Positions 51,900 through 64,000 of a stretch of DNA of 64,000 bases are shown piece by piece; position 1 is the stretch's first letter; each line of letters opens with the position of its first letter. The stretch covers positions 422,755-486,754 of the forward strand of contig NW_020555859.1 in the NCBI RefSeq assembly GCF_003254395.2, given 5' to 3'. A model generated the notes under the pieces. That model was not told where the DNA came from and searched no databases. It saw nothing but the letters and a program-made list of their open reading frames with translations. Position numbers and translations under genes: made by a program. The stretch comes from Apis mellifera. Taxonomy: Eukaryota; Arthropoda; Insecta; Hymenoptera; Apidae.

Positions 51900-53330
51900 A
51901 ATGTAGTTCTTCTTTTTTTTTCAGTGTTTTCCATATGGCTGAACAGCGAAAAGATTATACGCGCAGAATCTAATATTATGTAATGTTAAATTTCAATTCA
52001 CTGAATAATATATTATTTTAATTCTTGTATGTTTCAATTTCAAAAATATTAATTAGAAAATATAACTGTTAAAATCGAAAATGTAAACGACTTTGAATAT
52101 TGCACAAATGGGGTGCCTAAACTGATTGTATTGCTTGAAGGATCCTATTACCTCCTATTAGGATTGTATATTGATTTATTATAATTTATTAGATCATGAG
52201 CTCTAAGTGAATGGTAATATTTTAATTCTTTGCGATTAACTGTAATGATTCTAAGTATTTTGATGTATACTCTATCGTATTGAATTCTATCTGTTTCGTT
52301 TTCAATTTTTATTTTAACTCAATTACAAGATTGTCGAGAGTCTTGATTTTTACTCCAATTTTTGCTTTTTGGGAAAAAGAACATACATACTGAGAATGGG
52401 TTGGAATGATCGCCTTGAAAGGCGATTTTGAAGGATGAACTCTCACGTTACAATGCATGGGAATTAGGAGATTTGCGTTCTCTTCCATGCATGACATACA
52501 AAATGGAATAAACGTCAGAATTAATTCAGCAGACTGAAGTATATCAGAAATCCTCAATTATAAGTGTCGACTAAATTCTCAGACATTCTTCTCAGATAAT
52601 TTTTTTAAATAATGGATAGAACTTCGATATAATTCTAATATTTATATGTTTCGATTACGTTTTTAATGTTCTAATATATTTTTGTTGTATTTTCTGATTT
52701 CTAGAATGAAAAAGAATAATTATTATTTTTTTTTAATATTGTTAAGAATAGAATCAAGACTTGTAAAACGATCAGATAGCCTAATAGCCCCTAGCTTTAT
52801 TTTCAACAATTACAGTATATTTAATAATCTAATAATAATTTATGAGCAGATATAATTCCCTAACGCTTTCCAGATCTTCAATTTAAACAGAGATATAGCA
52901 ACGGCAACATTTTACAAATCACACTTGTATGCCTTGCGATATATCATCGTGCAAGTGAGCGCAAAGCTTCTTGGCCTGCGAAAGCTCATTCTTTAAAACC
53001 ACTTTCTAACATGACAATTCGTTCCTCTAACTCCCTCTTAGTGTACATTTTCAGAAAGTAAAAATTAGAAAAAAAATCAAGGCCTACGATAGATCATTTA
53101 GAATAGATAGGATTCAGCAAGGATAGCTTGTGCCAAAATACAATTAGAATCATTACAGTTAACTACAAACAGTCAAAGTATTCGATCATTCAAATATAAA
53201 CAATTATATAGTCTTAAAATAGTCCTTCGAGTAATAACATCAGGTATCACATTTGTGCAATATTCATAGTTGTTTCGATTATAACAAGTACATATCAAGT
53301 ATTAAAGTTTTTGTGTAAGTAACGAAAAAA
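51900..53330. other. Less AT-rich island, possible decayed coding relic
   Basis: Composition and complexity differ from the surrounding desert. On the minus strand, about 53046-52934, a coding-like stretch reads MYTKRELEERIVMLESGF, meets a stop, and after a one-base shift continues ELSQAKKLCAHLHDDISQG before another stop. That is a coiled-coil-like sequence broken by a frameshift. A non-coding RNA is the alternative. At 52407-52424 a small perfect hairpin (ATCGCCTT/AAGGCGAT) is present, and ATGCATGG faces CCATGCAT at about 52453-52492. Confidence 0.35.
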
Positions 53331-54337
53331 TAAGACAATAAATAAAAATTAAATAGAAATTTATTAGAATTAATTAGAAAAATAGAATTATTGAAATAAA
53401 ATGTTCGAAATATTTATGATATTCTAAAAAATATTACAACTATAATATTAAATTATTTGATTTCCTTAATCATTATTATGCAAAAATATTATTAAATATT
53501 ATTATCAAGTTCAAAAACATAAATATCTATATTTTTAATTTTTCAAAGCTTAAATTAAATTTATTTAGCTTAAGTTAAATTTACAAAATATTTTCAATAT
53601 TTTTATATTTGCAAATTAACAAAATAATTTTATAGTTAAAATAAAAAATTACAATAAAAAATTAAAAATAAAAAAAATCTTAATAAAAATACAATAAAAA
53701 ATTCATGCAACAAAAACAAATTGATTTTTTATGAATAAAATGGAAAAATAGTAATATTGAAAAAAAGAATCCTTTTAATAGTGGCAAAAATAATTTTATT
53801 TGAAAGTAATTTTTATAGAAATGAACAAGAAGTATTTTGATGCAAACTACTACTTTAAAGATTTATTATATATTTTTTAAACAATTTCAAAATTAAAAAA
53901 GCAATGAAGTATTCAAGTATATTATTCCTATTATTGCATGAATTACAAATATTTCTTACGAATATAATATTTATAAAATACAAGTTATTATAATAAAAAG
54001 ATATCGATTTGGTCTGAAATGATTCATATATATTGGAAATGGAAATGGAAATTAATAGTTTTAGATAATAAATAATAATAATACTTTTTAATAATATTCA
54101 TTTTAATAGTTTTCTATTAATATTCTAATTAAATATTCATGTGTTCTTCTATAATAAAATTAGAATATTCTTTTCTTCATTTCTTCATATATACCAATTA
54201 TGCCCATATTTCATACAGCAGAGAAATGTTATTAAGAATTTTCTGAATGCTTTTTTCATGTGATATTAAAAATTTCCATATTTAATATCATAAACTGATA
54301 GTTTTTCTTTAAATAATTATAGTTTATATAATTATAA

Positions 54338-54765
54338 ATAATTATAGTTATAAAATATTAATTATATAATATAATATAATATAATATAATATAATATAAT
54401 ATAATTATAATATAATATAATTATAATATAATATAATTATAATATAATATAATTATAATATAATATAATTATAATATAATATAATTATAATATAATATAA
54501 TTATAATATAATATAATTATAATATAATATAATTATAATATAATATAATTATAATATAATATAATTATAATATAATATAATTATAATATAATATAATTAT
54601 AATATAATATAATTATAATATAATATAATTATAATATAATATAATTATAATATAATATAATTATAATATAATATAATATAATATAATATAATATAATATA
54701 ATATAATATAATATAATATAATATAATATAATATAATATAATATAATTATAGTTATAAAATATTA
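54338..54765. repeat. AT minisatellite, 16-bp period, with flanking direct repeats
   Basis: The core is an array of ATTATAATATAATATA units (roughly 17 copies) embedded in a TAATA pentanucleotide array. An identical 23-bp segment borders it on both sides (54338-54360 and 54743-54765), so the array grew inside or between duplicated flanks. Confidence 0.92.
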
Positions 54766-56109
54766 TATTCAGCTTTTTGCTTTTATTTTAAAATTTGAAG
54801 TTTTTATCGTTATTAGTTTTCATATAATTTTCTGACAAAAATCATATAAAATTTTATAAAAATTTATATTTTTTAAAAATTAAGAATTAAGCATTTCTGT
54901 TTCCAGATTCGTGTTTTATTTAAAGAATTTTATAAGAATTTAAAAATTGTGACAAAAAATTCGTATGAAATTTCATTTGGAATTGGAAAATCGATAAATA
55001 TTACAAATAAAAAGAAGTACTTATGCTTAATATTTTTAAATGCATAGAAACATTTTAATAGTACGAGATATAGAAGAATAAAAGATAGAGAATAAAAGAT
55101 TATTATAAATAAAACAAAAAAATACCATTAGAGATTATTATTTAAGATTATTATTTTAGATTATTATATAATCTAAAATTAATCATAATATAATAGTTAG
55201 TTTAATATAATAGTTTATATTAAAGATAAGAAACAAATAAAACAAAATTAATGAAATCAAAATAGAGTAATGTAATAAGTCCAATAGTAATATTGTAAAA
55301 TGAATTCAATTATACCATAATTAATTTTTAAAACAAATTTCAAAAAAAACAAATTTCACAATGTAATCCATAAATTAATAAATAACTGAATAAAGTATAA
55401 TTAAATTATATAAGTTGTGCACTAAGAAAAAAAAGTATCTTTTGCTTATTATAAAATACAATGATATAATATTATATTATATAATAGCATATGAAATATT
55501 TAAAAATAAATCTCAATTCCAAAATGTGAAATAATGTGTAAATTTTATTAAATTTTATTTATGATATTAAATTTATTATATATTTTATTTATTATATTAA
55601 ATGAATGAAATATATATAAGAGAAAGAAAAAAAAAATGGAAAAACAAAATATAAAAAAAATATATTGACTATATTAATGATTATTATATAATTTTCTTTA
55701 AAATTATTGTTTTTTAAAATAAAATTCTCACAAAAAGTTCTTATAAAGAAAAAACTTTTATACAAAATGATATTACAATCTATATATATGAAATCATATA
55801 AATAAATCGAACATTAAAATATTACAAAAGATATATTAATAAAACAATATAAAAAATTGCCAATGTTTCATGACACAAAAAAAAAATGATAAGATCTAAC
55901 AAAACCTTAAAATAATGGAAAATAAAAACGAAATCAGTAAATATTTATCATATCATCATAATTTATATATTAAAAACAAATTATAATATTAAATATATAA
56001 TATTAAAATAATATTAAATATATAATATAATATTAAAAAAATTGAAGTATTGAAATATATAGAAAATACGGTTTTTCATAAACTGAAAAAGAAAAGATCT
56101 AAAGATCTT

Positions 56110-56222
56110 ATTATAATATATATAATATATTATATAATATATTATATAATATATATAATATATATAATATATAAAATATATATAATATATATAATATATA
56201 TTATATATATATAATATATTTT
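56110..56222. repeat. TATAATATAT low-complexity tract
   Basis: Nearly pure TATAATATAT units, self-complementary. Open frames across it are artefacts. Confidence 0.9.
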
Positions 56223-58423
56223 TAACAAGGAATTTCAGTGGCAAGCATTCTAATTCTCATCAATTTAATAATGTGAAATGCATGTAAATTATTCTTAAAA
56301 AATTAATCTAAAAGGAAATTAGATTAACATTTCTTTCAAAAAAATTATATGCTTCATTTTAATTTGTATCTTCATTGATAAATAAATAAAATGACACGTA
56401 CCATTTTTGAGTAGTTTTAAAGAAGAATTATATTGAAAACATGCAATTATAAATATAGTTTCAGATAATATAACGATTATCTTTGATCGTATTAGTCATA
56501 AAGGAGATGCGAAGAAGGTTATAATGATAAACAAACAGATAAACCGATTCATTTTATAATTTACAATTGTACGTAATAATTTAGAAAGAATATAAAAAAA
56601 AATTGATAATTAATAAAAGAAGTGAAAATTTTTAATAAAATAAATAAATATAATTTTTTTATTAATAAGTATAATTATTTGCGTGAATAAAACTAAAAGA
56701 ATATGAAAGGTTAGTAAATATCAATAAATATAGAATTTTTCTTCATATAAGGAAAAGATCTTCCTGATAATAACGATAGAGAATTATTAATTTTTTTCAG
56801 AAAGATCCATTTGATTAACATTTGTAGATATTAAATTTATTATCTATTTTTTCTTGTTTTCATATTAATTAATACAGATACTGTACATAGTTTATATATT
56901 TTAGAAAAAATTTTACATTACAAATTTGAACACATATACTTTTAAAATTGTATTCACATTTGAAATTTATAAAAAAAATAATAATTTTATTAAACTATAA
57001 TATTACATTTATATAATTATTTTTATAAAATAAAAAATTGTAATTTATATAATATAACTATATAATTTTATAAAAATCTATAGCAATTCTTATTTATCAT
57101 AGATTTGTTTATCAGAATTTTAATATGCACTTCTAGAAATAATAATTGATGCACTTAAAAGAAAAATCTTAGGATGGACACCAGAAACTCAATATGCTTC
57201 ATTAATACATATCATTATTATCAATGAAATATTTTGTCTACGTGTATTTGAATCTAAAGGACGATTACGATATGATTGGAGTATAATATATGCTAGTATA
57301 TGTATCATTTTATATACTATATGTACAAATGAAATAATAAACATAAATTATAAAAATTGGCCTGCATATCAAGAGATCAGTTATAAACTGACTATATATA
57401 TTAATATTATAAGTGTCATAATTTTTATAATTTTTGGAATGCTGAATACAGAAGTAAGTATTTCTAAAATAACAATAATATATAGCAATATATATAAATA
57501 ATTAAATAAACTAAACTAAAAAAGCTTGCTTAATTGGTATATATAATAGTGTTCGTTTTAACATTCCGTTTTTTGTCAATTTTAATGTTCATTGTTATTT
57601 CTATTAATTCTATAAATAAGTTTCAGAAAAAGTGTATATATATCGTATATAAGTATTGAACTAAATTTGATTCTTTAATTGATTCTTTATTTCATTCATA
57701 TACATTTTTTCTTTTTCGTTTATATGTTAAAATTGCACTTGTCTAGATAAGCGTCAGATATTCGATTTGAACTTCAAATGTTAAAACTGGTACTACTTTA
57801 GTTAATTGTATAAATTAATTGTGTATAACATATTAATATATATGGATCATTTTATTAATATAATGCATAATATTATGAAAAAGAAATTTTTAAATTATAT
57901 TTTATAAAGTATTTACCATTATTAGAATATACTATTATCGAATATACTTCATAAAAAATTATAAATAATATGTCGTAGTTTTTTGTTAATATAAAATATT
58001 TTTGTTACATTATTATTTTTCTTATATTGAAATATCTAAAATTAAAAGAATACTAAATTTTTATCAAAAGTTGATATTTAAATTATTATAATTTAAAAAA
58101 AAAATTGTATTACAATTTTTTATCTGAGTTCATTTTAAATATTTTTATTTTTTCATTATTAGATTTAATCCAATGATTTCTTTTAAATGAGATCATTTTT
58201 TTCTTTGAAAAATTTACAAAATTTTTTTGGGTATTTGGCTTTTAAAGAAAATCTATTTTTTATAACTGTAAAAAATTAATATACTATTTTTTGATAAAAT
58301 CTTTTTTTAATCTAATTTATTAAAAAAAGTTTTTTTTATCGATTTTCATGATTTTTGAATATTTCGAAATCAACATTTTAAATAATTCTTTTTTTTCTCA
58401 TAACTATCACTCAGTGATTTATT

Positions 58424-58740
58424 TTTCAAAATATTTCCAAAACAAAAATCATTATTATTATATATAACATTTTTTTATACATTATTTTTTATTTTTTTAC
58501 ATTAACATTCACATTACATATGTAGCATGCTGCTCATATTTGTCTTCTTGTTAATATGAATATATATAGCAACAATATGGATTAACAAAATATAATATAA
58601 TGACTAAAAATTTATTTTTTAATAAATTATAATGGACTTAAATCCAAAAATTATAAAATATAAAACAATCTTTGAATATTCGAAATTACAATGATCAAAT
58701 TAAAATAATATCTTATAAATATTTGAGGGTATTTTATTAA
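58424..58740 (+). repeat. Fourth copy of the decayed interspersed repeat, inside the receptor relic's first visible intron
   Basis: ATATTTCCAAAACAAAAATC, ATTATTATTATATATA, then ATAAATTATAATGGACTTAAA and AAAATATAAAACAATC, in the order seen at 44163-44500. Confidence 0.45.
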
Positions 58741-61102
58741 TATTTGGATTTTCATAATAGCTAATATTTTAATTTGCAGGTAAAAAATCATTAAAAAATA
58801 TTAAAAATCAATTTTTAGAAGAAAAAATTCTAAATTATATAAATTATGTTCATGATAGACATTCAAATTCATGAATTTTATAACTGTTTATCATAATATA
58901 CAATATAAAAAATCATTATTGCTATTTATTATTATTATTTGATAATAGTTAAAATTAGTTAAAAAATTATTATGAATAATAGGAAAAAATTTTTTCGCAA
59001 CCAATAAATAATCATAAAATTTATGATTTGTCTTATAATTTATGATATGATTCAGGAAAAGTTTCTTTGCATGAAAAATCTTTTTTTATTGTCATGAACT
59101 ATAAGTATATTAAATATATTGTCTATTAAATATAAGATGTAGCATGTTACAATATTTTTTTAAAATTTTAATATTATTTAAATTTATATAATAAATTTTA
59201 ATAATATTTATATTATTTTCCAAATAAAATAATATAAATATTTGCTTTTATATACAAATATATTGAATCATATTAAATATATTGAAACAATAGAATAATA
59301 TTGATATTATTATATTCTGAAAATGGTATTAGAATTATTTAGAAAATAGATTTCTTCACCGATTTTATGATATGTTATAGAAATCAATATTGTAAGCAAT
59401 TCTTTCCTGCATATAACTGCTGCTTAGCAGTATAATTTTTTAATCTTATTCTTTTCATATTACCTCTAAAACAAATAAAACAGTTGATACACGAAAATGT
59501 TGGAAACTTTTTTATTAAATTTTGACAATTTCAATTAGTAATAAATAAAGCAAGTGAAATGAAACCGGTTTGTTTCTGCCATAATGTAGAGTACTCCATT
59601 TCATTTCATTTAATGAAACTTAATGTTTAAACTTAATATTAATGTTTAAACTAAAAATTGTACATGATTTATTAAAGAATAAGATTCAATCAATATTTGT
59701 ATATCAATTTCCGTGTCGTTTTGATTTCCACAAATATAAATAAAAAGTGATATACAAATATATTAACATCTAATATTATATATTTTTTGATTTTTTAAAC
59801 TTTTTTTAAATTTAAATTTTTTTAAATTTTTATATTTCTTTATCTTTTTTTCTTTTTTTTATTGTAGCGTTCAAGAAGAATTATTACAAAATGTGAACAA
59901 TTAGACAATACTTTAGAATCATTCGGAATTAAGAAAAATTATAAAAAAACCTTCTTTCAAGTAATGCAAATATTAATTATAGCTAATACAATAATGATAA
60001 GTATGATTTTAATAAAATTGTTTCATACTACTTCCAAAGAAAAAAAACAAAAATTCGATTTAACTATTCTCATATATATAATAATGGGAACTATGTATTT
60101 GGGGATTTTTACTTTCATAATATTTGTAAGGTAAATTATATATAAAAGAATGTGTATTTTTTCCCCAAATATTCTTATATACAGAATATATAAAAATGTA
60201 TGTGTAAAAAATGTGATGATTATAAGAACGTGATTTTATATCTTTGGATGAGAATTTGATGAATAAAAATGCGTGCAAAAATGATTTTGATAAAGTCATT
60301 TTCACATACTCTTTATAGATTTTTATCAAAAATATAAAATCATGTTATAATGTATTTTATATTTATTATTTATATATTCCATAAACTATGAGCAATTATA
60401 AAATTACTTATATTATTACAATTTTTATAGAAATTAAAAGAAAAATTACTTATATATTTCTGTATTTCGATACAAAAAAATGAGAAAAAGAAATATAGAA
60501 ATAATATTTTTTTTTTTAAATGAAAAAGAAATATTCTTTGTTGCATTTTAAATTGTGATAAAATCAATATATAATTTTAATCTTTACATTTAATATTTAC
60601 AATTAAAATTTCATTAAATTTCTTTTTTATTTTTCATCATTTTTCATTATTTATGATTAAATAACCACAAATATTAATAATTAAATTATTTAAATTTTTT
60701 CTATCATTTCCATCCAATATCATATATAAATACATATATAACATAAAATTTTAATATGAATATTTTTTTATGATAAATATTTTTATTGTTAAATGAAGTA
60801 CTCTTCGAATTAATTAAACTAACAGTGGTTTTATATCATTTATAGATTATATTATACAATGACAATATATATTTATATAAAATAAAATATATAATATATA
60901 AAATTATACATAAAAATAATTTTGCATGATAAAAGAGATAAAAAAAGAGATAAAATTATCAAAATTAAAATTATATTTAATAAATATTAAACATAAAGAT
61001 ATTAAAATTATATTTTTAGCTTATATTTTTATATATACTAAAATATAATTTAAAAAAAATTTTTTTTTCAAATTTATCAAAAAAATTTTATTTCCCATTT
61101 TA

Positions 61103-62372
61103 TTGGGTTGGCAACTAAGTAATTTCACTTATAGGTGGCTTCAGTTGAATTTTTAGATTTGCTGGCGTAGTCCAAATGTAAAACACATTTTGTTATTTGA
61201 TAGTTGGCAATTCAGTTGTCAATCAGTAAAAAAAGTTTTTTGATCGGTTGCGTAGTTTTCGTTTGGCGTTCAAAAAAATGAAAAATGGAAAATCAAAAGG
61301 AACATTATCGTCATATTTTGCTTTTTTATTTTCGCAAAGAGAAAAACGCATCGCAAGCTCACAAAAAGTTATGTGCTGTTTATGGCGACGAAGCCTTAAA
61401 AGAACGGCAGTGTCAAAATTGCTTTGACAAATTTCGTTCTGGTGATTTTTCACTCAAAGACGAAAAACGCTCTGGTCCAGTTGAAGTTGATGACGACCTA
61501 ATCAAAGCAATAATCGATTCGGATCGTCACAGTACAACTCGTGAGAAGCTTCATGTATCACATACATGCATTGAAAACCACTTAAAATAACTTGGCTATG
61601 TTCAAAAACTCGATACATGGGTTCTTCACGAACTGAAAGAAAAGCATTTAATGCAACGCATTAACAGCTGCGATTTGCTAAAGAAACGTAATGAAAATGA
61701 TCCATTTTTAAAACGACTAATAATTGGCGATGAAAAATGGGTTGTTTATAACAATATCAAGCGGAAAAGATCGTGGAGCAGGCTACGTGAACCAGCTCAA
61801 ACAACATCAAAAGCTGGTATTCATCAAAAGAAGGTTTTGTTATCAGTTTGGTGGGATTATAAAGGAATTGTCTATTTTGAACTCTTACCACCCAACCGAA
61901 CGATCAATACTGTTGTCTACATTGAACAATTAACGAAATTAAACAATGCAGTTGAAGAAAAGCGGCCAGAATTGACAAATCGAAAAGGTGTTGTATTCCA
62001 TCATGACAATGCATGACACACATCTTTGGTCACTCGGCAAAAATTATTGGAGCTTGGTTGGGATGTTTTGCCATATCCACCATATAGTCCTGACCTTGCA
62101 CCATCTGATTACTTTTTGTTTCGATCTTTACAAAACTCCTTGAATGGTAAAAATTTCAATAATGATGATGATATCAAATCGTACCTGATTCAGTTTTTTG
62201 CTAATAAAAACCAGAAGTTTTATGAACGTGGGATTATGATGCTGCCTGAAAGATGGCAAAAGGTCATTGATCAAAATGGGCAACACATTACAGAATAAAG
62301 TTATTTAGTTCCATGAAAAAATTGTCTTTGATTTTCTAAAAAAAATCCGCAATTACTTAGTTGCCAACCCAA
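61103..62372 (+). mobile_element. Mariner transposon, inactive (mellifera-subfamily type)
   Basis: A 1270-bp Tc1/mariner element flanked by TA on both sides (61101-61102 and 62373-62374), with perfect 22-bp terminal inverted repeats beginning TTGGGTTGGCAACTAAGT, and weaker matching beyond. It holds one degraded transposase frame. I recall this terminal sequence from the Apis Ammar/mellifera-subfamily mariners. It lies in the intron between the last two visible exons of the gustatory-receptor relic, in the same orientation. The element's ends are intact, so it might still be moved by a transposase supplied elsewhere. Confidence 0.95.
61285..62298 (+). pseudogene. Mariner transposase, broken by two stops and a codon loss
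   Basis: A single frame of 338 codons with internal stops at 61588-61590 (TAA) and 62014-62016 (TGA). Landmarks: N-terminal helix-turn-helix region (FRKEKNASQAHKKLCAVYGD); WVLHEL in place of the usual WVPHEL; catalytic Asp in IIGDEKW, in FHHDNA and in LAPSDYF. Counting from the second to the third Asp gives 33 intervening positions instead of 34, so one codon has been lost next to the TGA. Both stops can be explained by single C-to-T changes (CAA to TAA, CGA to TGA). Confidence 0.93.
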
Positions 62373-62708
62373 TATTTTCTAATTTTTGTTTCATATCATA
62401 TTCTAGAACTAGAAAAGATTTTGTGTTTCATTCTTGAAAATTATAAATATGAATTAATTTAAAACATTAATTATATTGATAGTTATATTTCTTTATAATG
62501 CTAATCATATTTAAGATTATGTTTCAATCATTCTTATTTTCAAAATTATATTAATTTTTTTTTTTAAAGTATTTTACATGACAAATTGCATAAGATGAAC
62601 AAGCTTATAAAAGAAGTATATGAGTTATCAGATACGAAAGATATTGATATAAGATATGAGATACAATTACATATTGCACATAAATTTATAATTATAATGG
62701 ATTTATAA

Positions 62709-64000
62709 TGCTTGATTAAGTTCACGTGAAAGTTTTAAAATTTCAAAATGAACATATTCTTAATAGATAAAAAAAAAATAGATTAATAGAAAGTAATAAT
62801 ATTAACATTAATATAAATATAAAATAATATTAATATTATTTTATATTATTTTCATTATATTACAATATTTATCAATAATGTTATCAATAAGAAAAAGGGA
62901 AATAATCAGATATTTAAAATACGCAAAAAAAAAGAAAAAAAAAATTATACATGTTAGATAACTTCAGATATGATTTTCAATTATCTTTTACATGTTTCCA
63001 CATATGTCGAATCATCACAATAATAATATAAATTTGATACATATTTGTTTATTCATTTCTTCATTCATTTCTTCATATCTTTTTATTTATTTTATAATGT
63101 TTTTTAAAATATTTTTTTACAAAAAAAAAGCATTGCATCTCATGATATTCGTTTGATAAAAAAATTTTTAGTATAAATTTTTATTTTATTATCTCTTTAC
63201 ATAAAATGGTAATCCCTTTTATAAGTTCATCCTTAATTGAAAAAGATTAAAATTTTATTTTTTAAAAATAATAAGTAAAAACAATATTTTAATTGCATCT
63301 GTTATATTGCTCATTGATGCTATTGGATATTTAAATAGAAATTATTATAATACATATAGAAAACTGTTCAGAAGAGAATTCATAGAAAACTAATCAATAA
63401 ACTTTGATTTTTGAATTATCATATGAATTATGGAAAGTACTATGATATCGTTTAATACATTACGATTTAAAAAAAAAATTCATTTTGTGCTATTTTAAAT
63501 CTAATAAATTTAATAAATCTTTAAAAATATTTAATTTTAGTGTCTTGTAACACTTAATATAAGTTCTTAAAAGTTGTCATTAATAAATAGATCTCACCCA
63601 ATATCTTTGCTATTTATATAATATGAAAAATTATTAGCTTTATATTAAAAAATTATAGAATATATGAATATATGAATTAAAATCAATAATATATATAATA
63701 TATAAAATAATATATATAAATATATAAAATATAAAATCAATAATATACATAATAAATATATTTAATAATAAACATTGATATCGATAATATCACTTTCAAT
63801 AAGAAAATAAATTAATTTGATTCGTTTGATATGCTTGTTATAATTGTTTGTAAATACAAACATTCAAGAAATTAAAAATATCTGAAGTCATCCATTCTTT
63901 AAAGCTTTTCAACTCAATAATATTATAAAATTCTATATATTGTTGTGATCTTACCTTATAACTTGAAGAAAATGTTGAACAAAATGTTTTCTATTGTAAT
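62709..64000. other. AT-rich intergenic DNA to the window end
   Basis: No gene seen. The last 50 bases hold a minus-strand AAG/GTAAGATC donor-like site after a short open stretch, which could be an exon edge of a gene lying to the right, but the evidence is too thin for a call. Confidence 0.5.

Larger units (their letters stand above)
43761..57136. other. Gene-poor AT-rich intergenic region
   Basis: More than 13 kb in which I find no convincing gene. It holds the repeat copies, the 42-bp inverted repeat, the minisatellite and the 52-53.3 kb island described separately. Short open frames here are no longer than chance would give. Confidence 0.6.
57137..62708 (+). pseudogene. Gustatory receptor-like gene, broken
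   Basis: Three joinable exons of an insect gustatory receptor (seven-helix ligand-gated channel family) are visible: 57137-57453, 59868-60130 and 62570-62708. Phases fit. Exon A encodes an N-terminal type region (EIFCLRVFESKGRLRYDW, then two hydrophobic spans). Exon B has CEQLDNTLESFGI and two hydrophobic spans. Exon C has LHDKLHKMNKLIKEV and LRYE-like IDIRYEIQLHIAHK. The frame then hits TAA at 62706, about 240 codons in total, where intact receptors have about 400 and continue to the conserved C-terminal TYxxx region, which I cannot find. No in-frame ATG precedes exon A. A mariner sits in intron B-C. Missing start, premature stop and missing C-terminus point to a pseudogene. A one-base shift after the stop gives further receptor-like residues (LSSRESFKI), but this is weak. 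Confidence 0.7.

Noticed and set aside
52453..52492. Hairpin ATGCATGG...CCATGCAT considered as a microRNA precursor
   Set aside because: Pairing does not extend beyond 8 bp plus a weak inner stem; too short for a precursor and no known mature sequence recognised.
52309..52557. 82-codon minus-strand frame
   Set aside because: Reads fairly protein-like, but both strands do here and there is no splice partner or family; kept only as part of the composition island.
60060..60567. Two antisense frames across receptor exon B and the following intron
   Set aside because: Shadows of the plus-strand receptor exon and AT-rich intron.
63940..64000. Possible minus-strand exon end at the right edge (donor AAG/GTAAGATC)
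   Set aside because: Only about 45 bases are available and the open stretch is too short to judge.

Overview
This is an animal nuclear window, very probably from a bee of the genus Apis. The genes have introns with GT-AG junctions. Base composition is extremely A+T rich, with many short AT-rich introns and TA, GA and CA microsatellites. The proteins are of insect or metazoan type, and there is a mariner whose terminal repeats I recognise as those of the Apis 'mellifera subfamily' (from memory, not checked). The genus is inferred; the sequence itself shows an AT-rich insect-like genome.

Left part, 1-43.8 kb, gene-bearing. In order: (+) Rpn5/PSMD12, a proteasome lid subunit (1303-3130); (-) a 185-residue two-helix membrane protein with two PPSY motifs (5257-4233); (+) IARS2, mitochondrial isoleucyl-tRNA synthetase, 15 coding exons (5742-12249); (-) GCP6/Grip163-like gamma-tubulin complex protein, 15 coding exons (19319-12755); (+) FoxK, FHA plus forkhead (20630-23077); (+) a CUB/LDLa-like type I membrane protein resembling Drosophila Culd (28485-31737); (+) an orphan basic, Ser/Asn-rich protein (34061-35839); (-) BUD31 splicing factor (36952-36322); (-) SELENBP1/methanethiol oxidase (43122-37439). 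I joined the exons by hand from splice sites and reading phase. Every model closes in frame and the recognised ones have about the family length. These are mostly unrelated housekeeping genes. The membrane protein and IARS2 genes diverge from a 485-bp interval, GCP6 and FoxK diverge from a 1.3-kb interval, and IARS2 and GCP6 converge.

Right part, 43.8-64 kb, gene-poor. It is extremely AT-rich intergenic DNA with a perfect 42-bp inverted repeat, a 16-bp-period minisatellite, scattered copies of an apparently undescribed decayed repeat, a less AT-rich island at 52-53.3 kb that may hold a decayed coding relic, and a broken insect gustatory receptor (57.1-62.7 kb) whose second visible intron contains a dead mariner.

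The most interesting items are small-scale. The last exon of GCP6 is duplicated in tandem just past its stop codon, and the copy still has an open frame ending at the same codon. The exon 3 acceptor of SELENBP1 is duplicated inside a later intron. FoxK has two in-frame acceptors 18 nt apart and an in-frame upstream ATG inside a microsatellite. The orphan protein carries a repeated IKYSWQ motif. I found no tRNA, rRNA, CRISPR array or recognisable microRNA.
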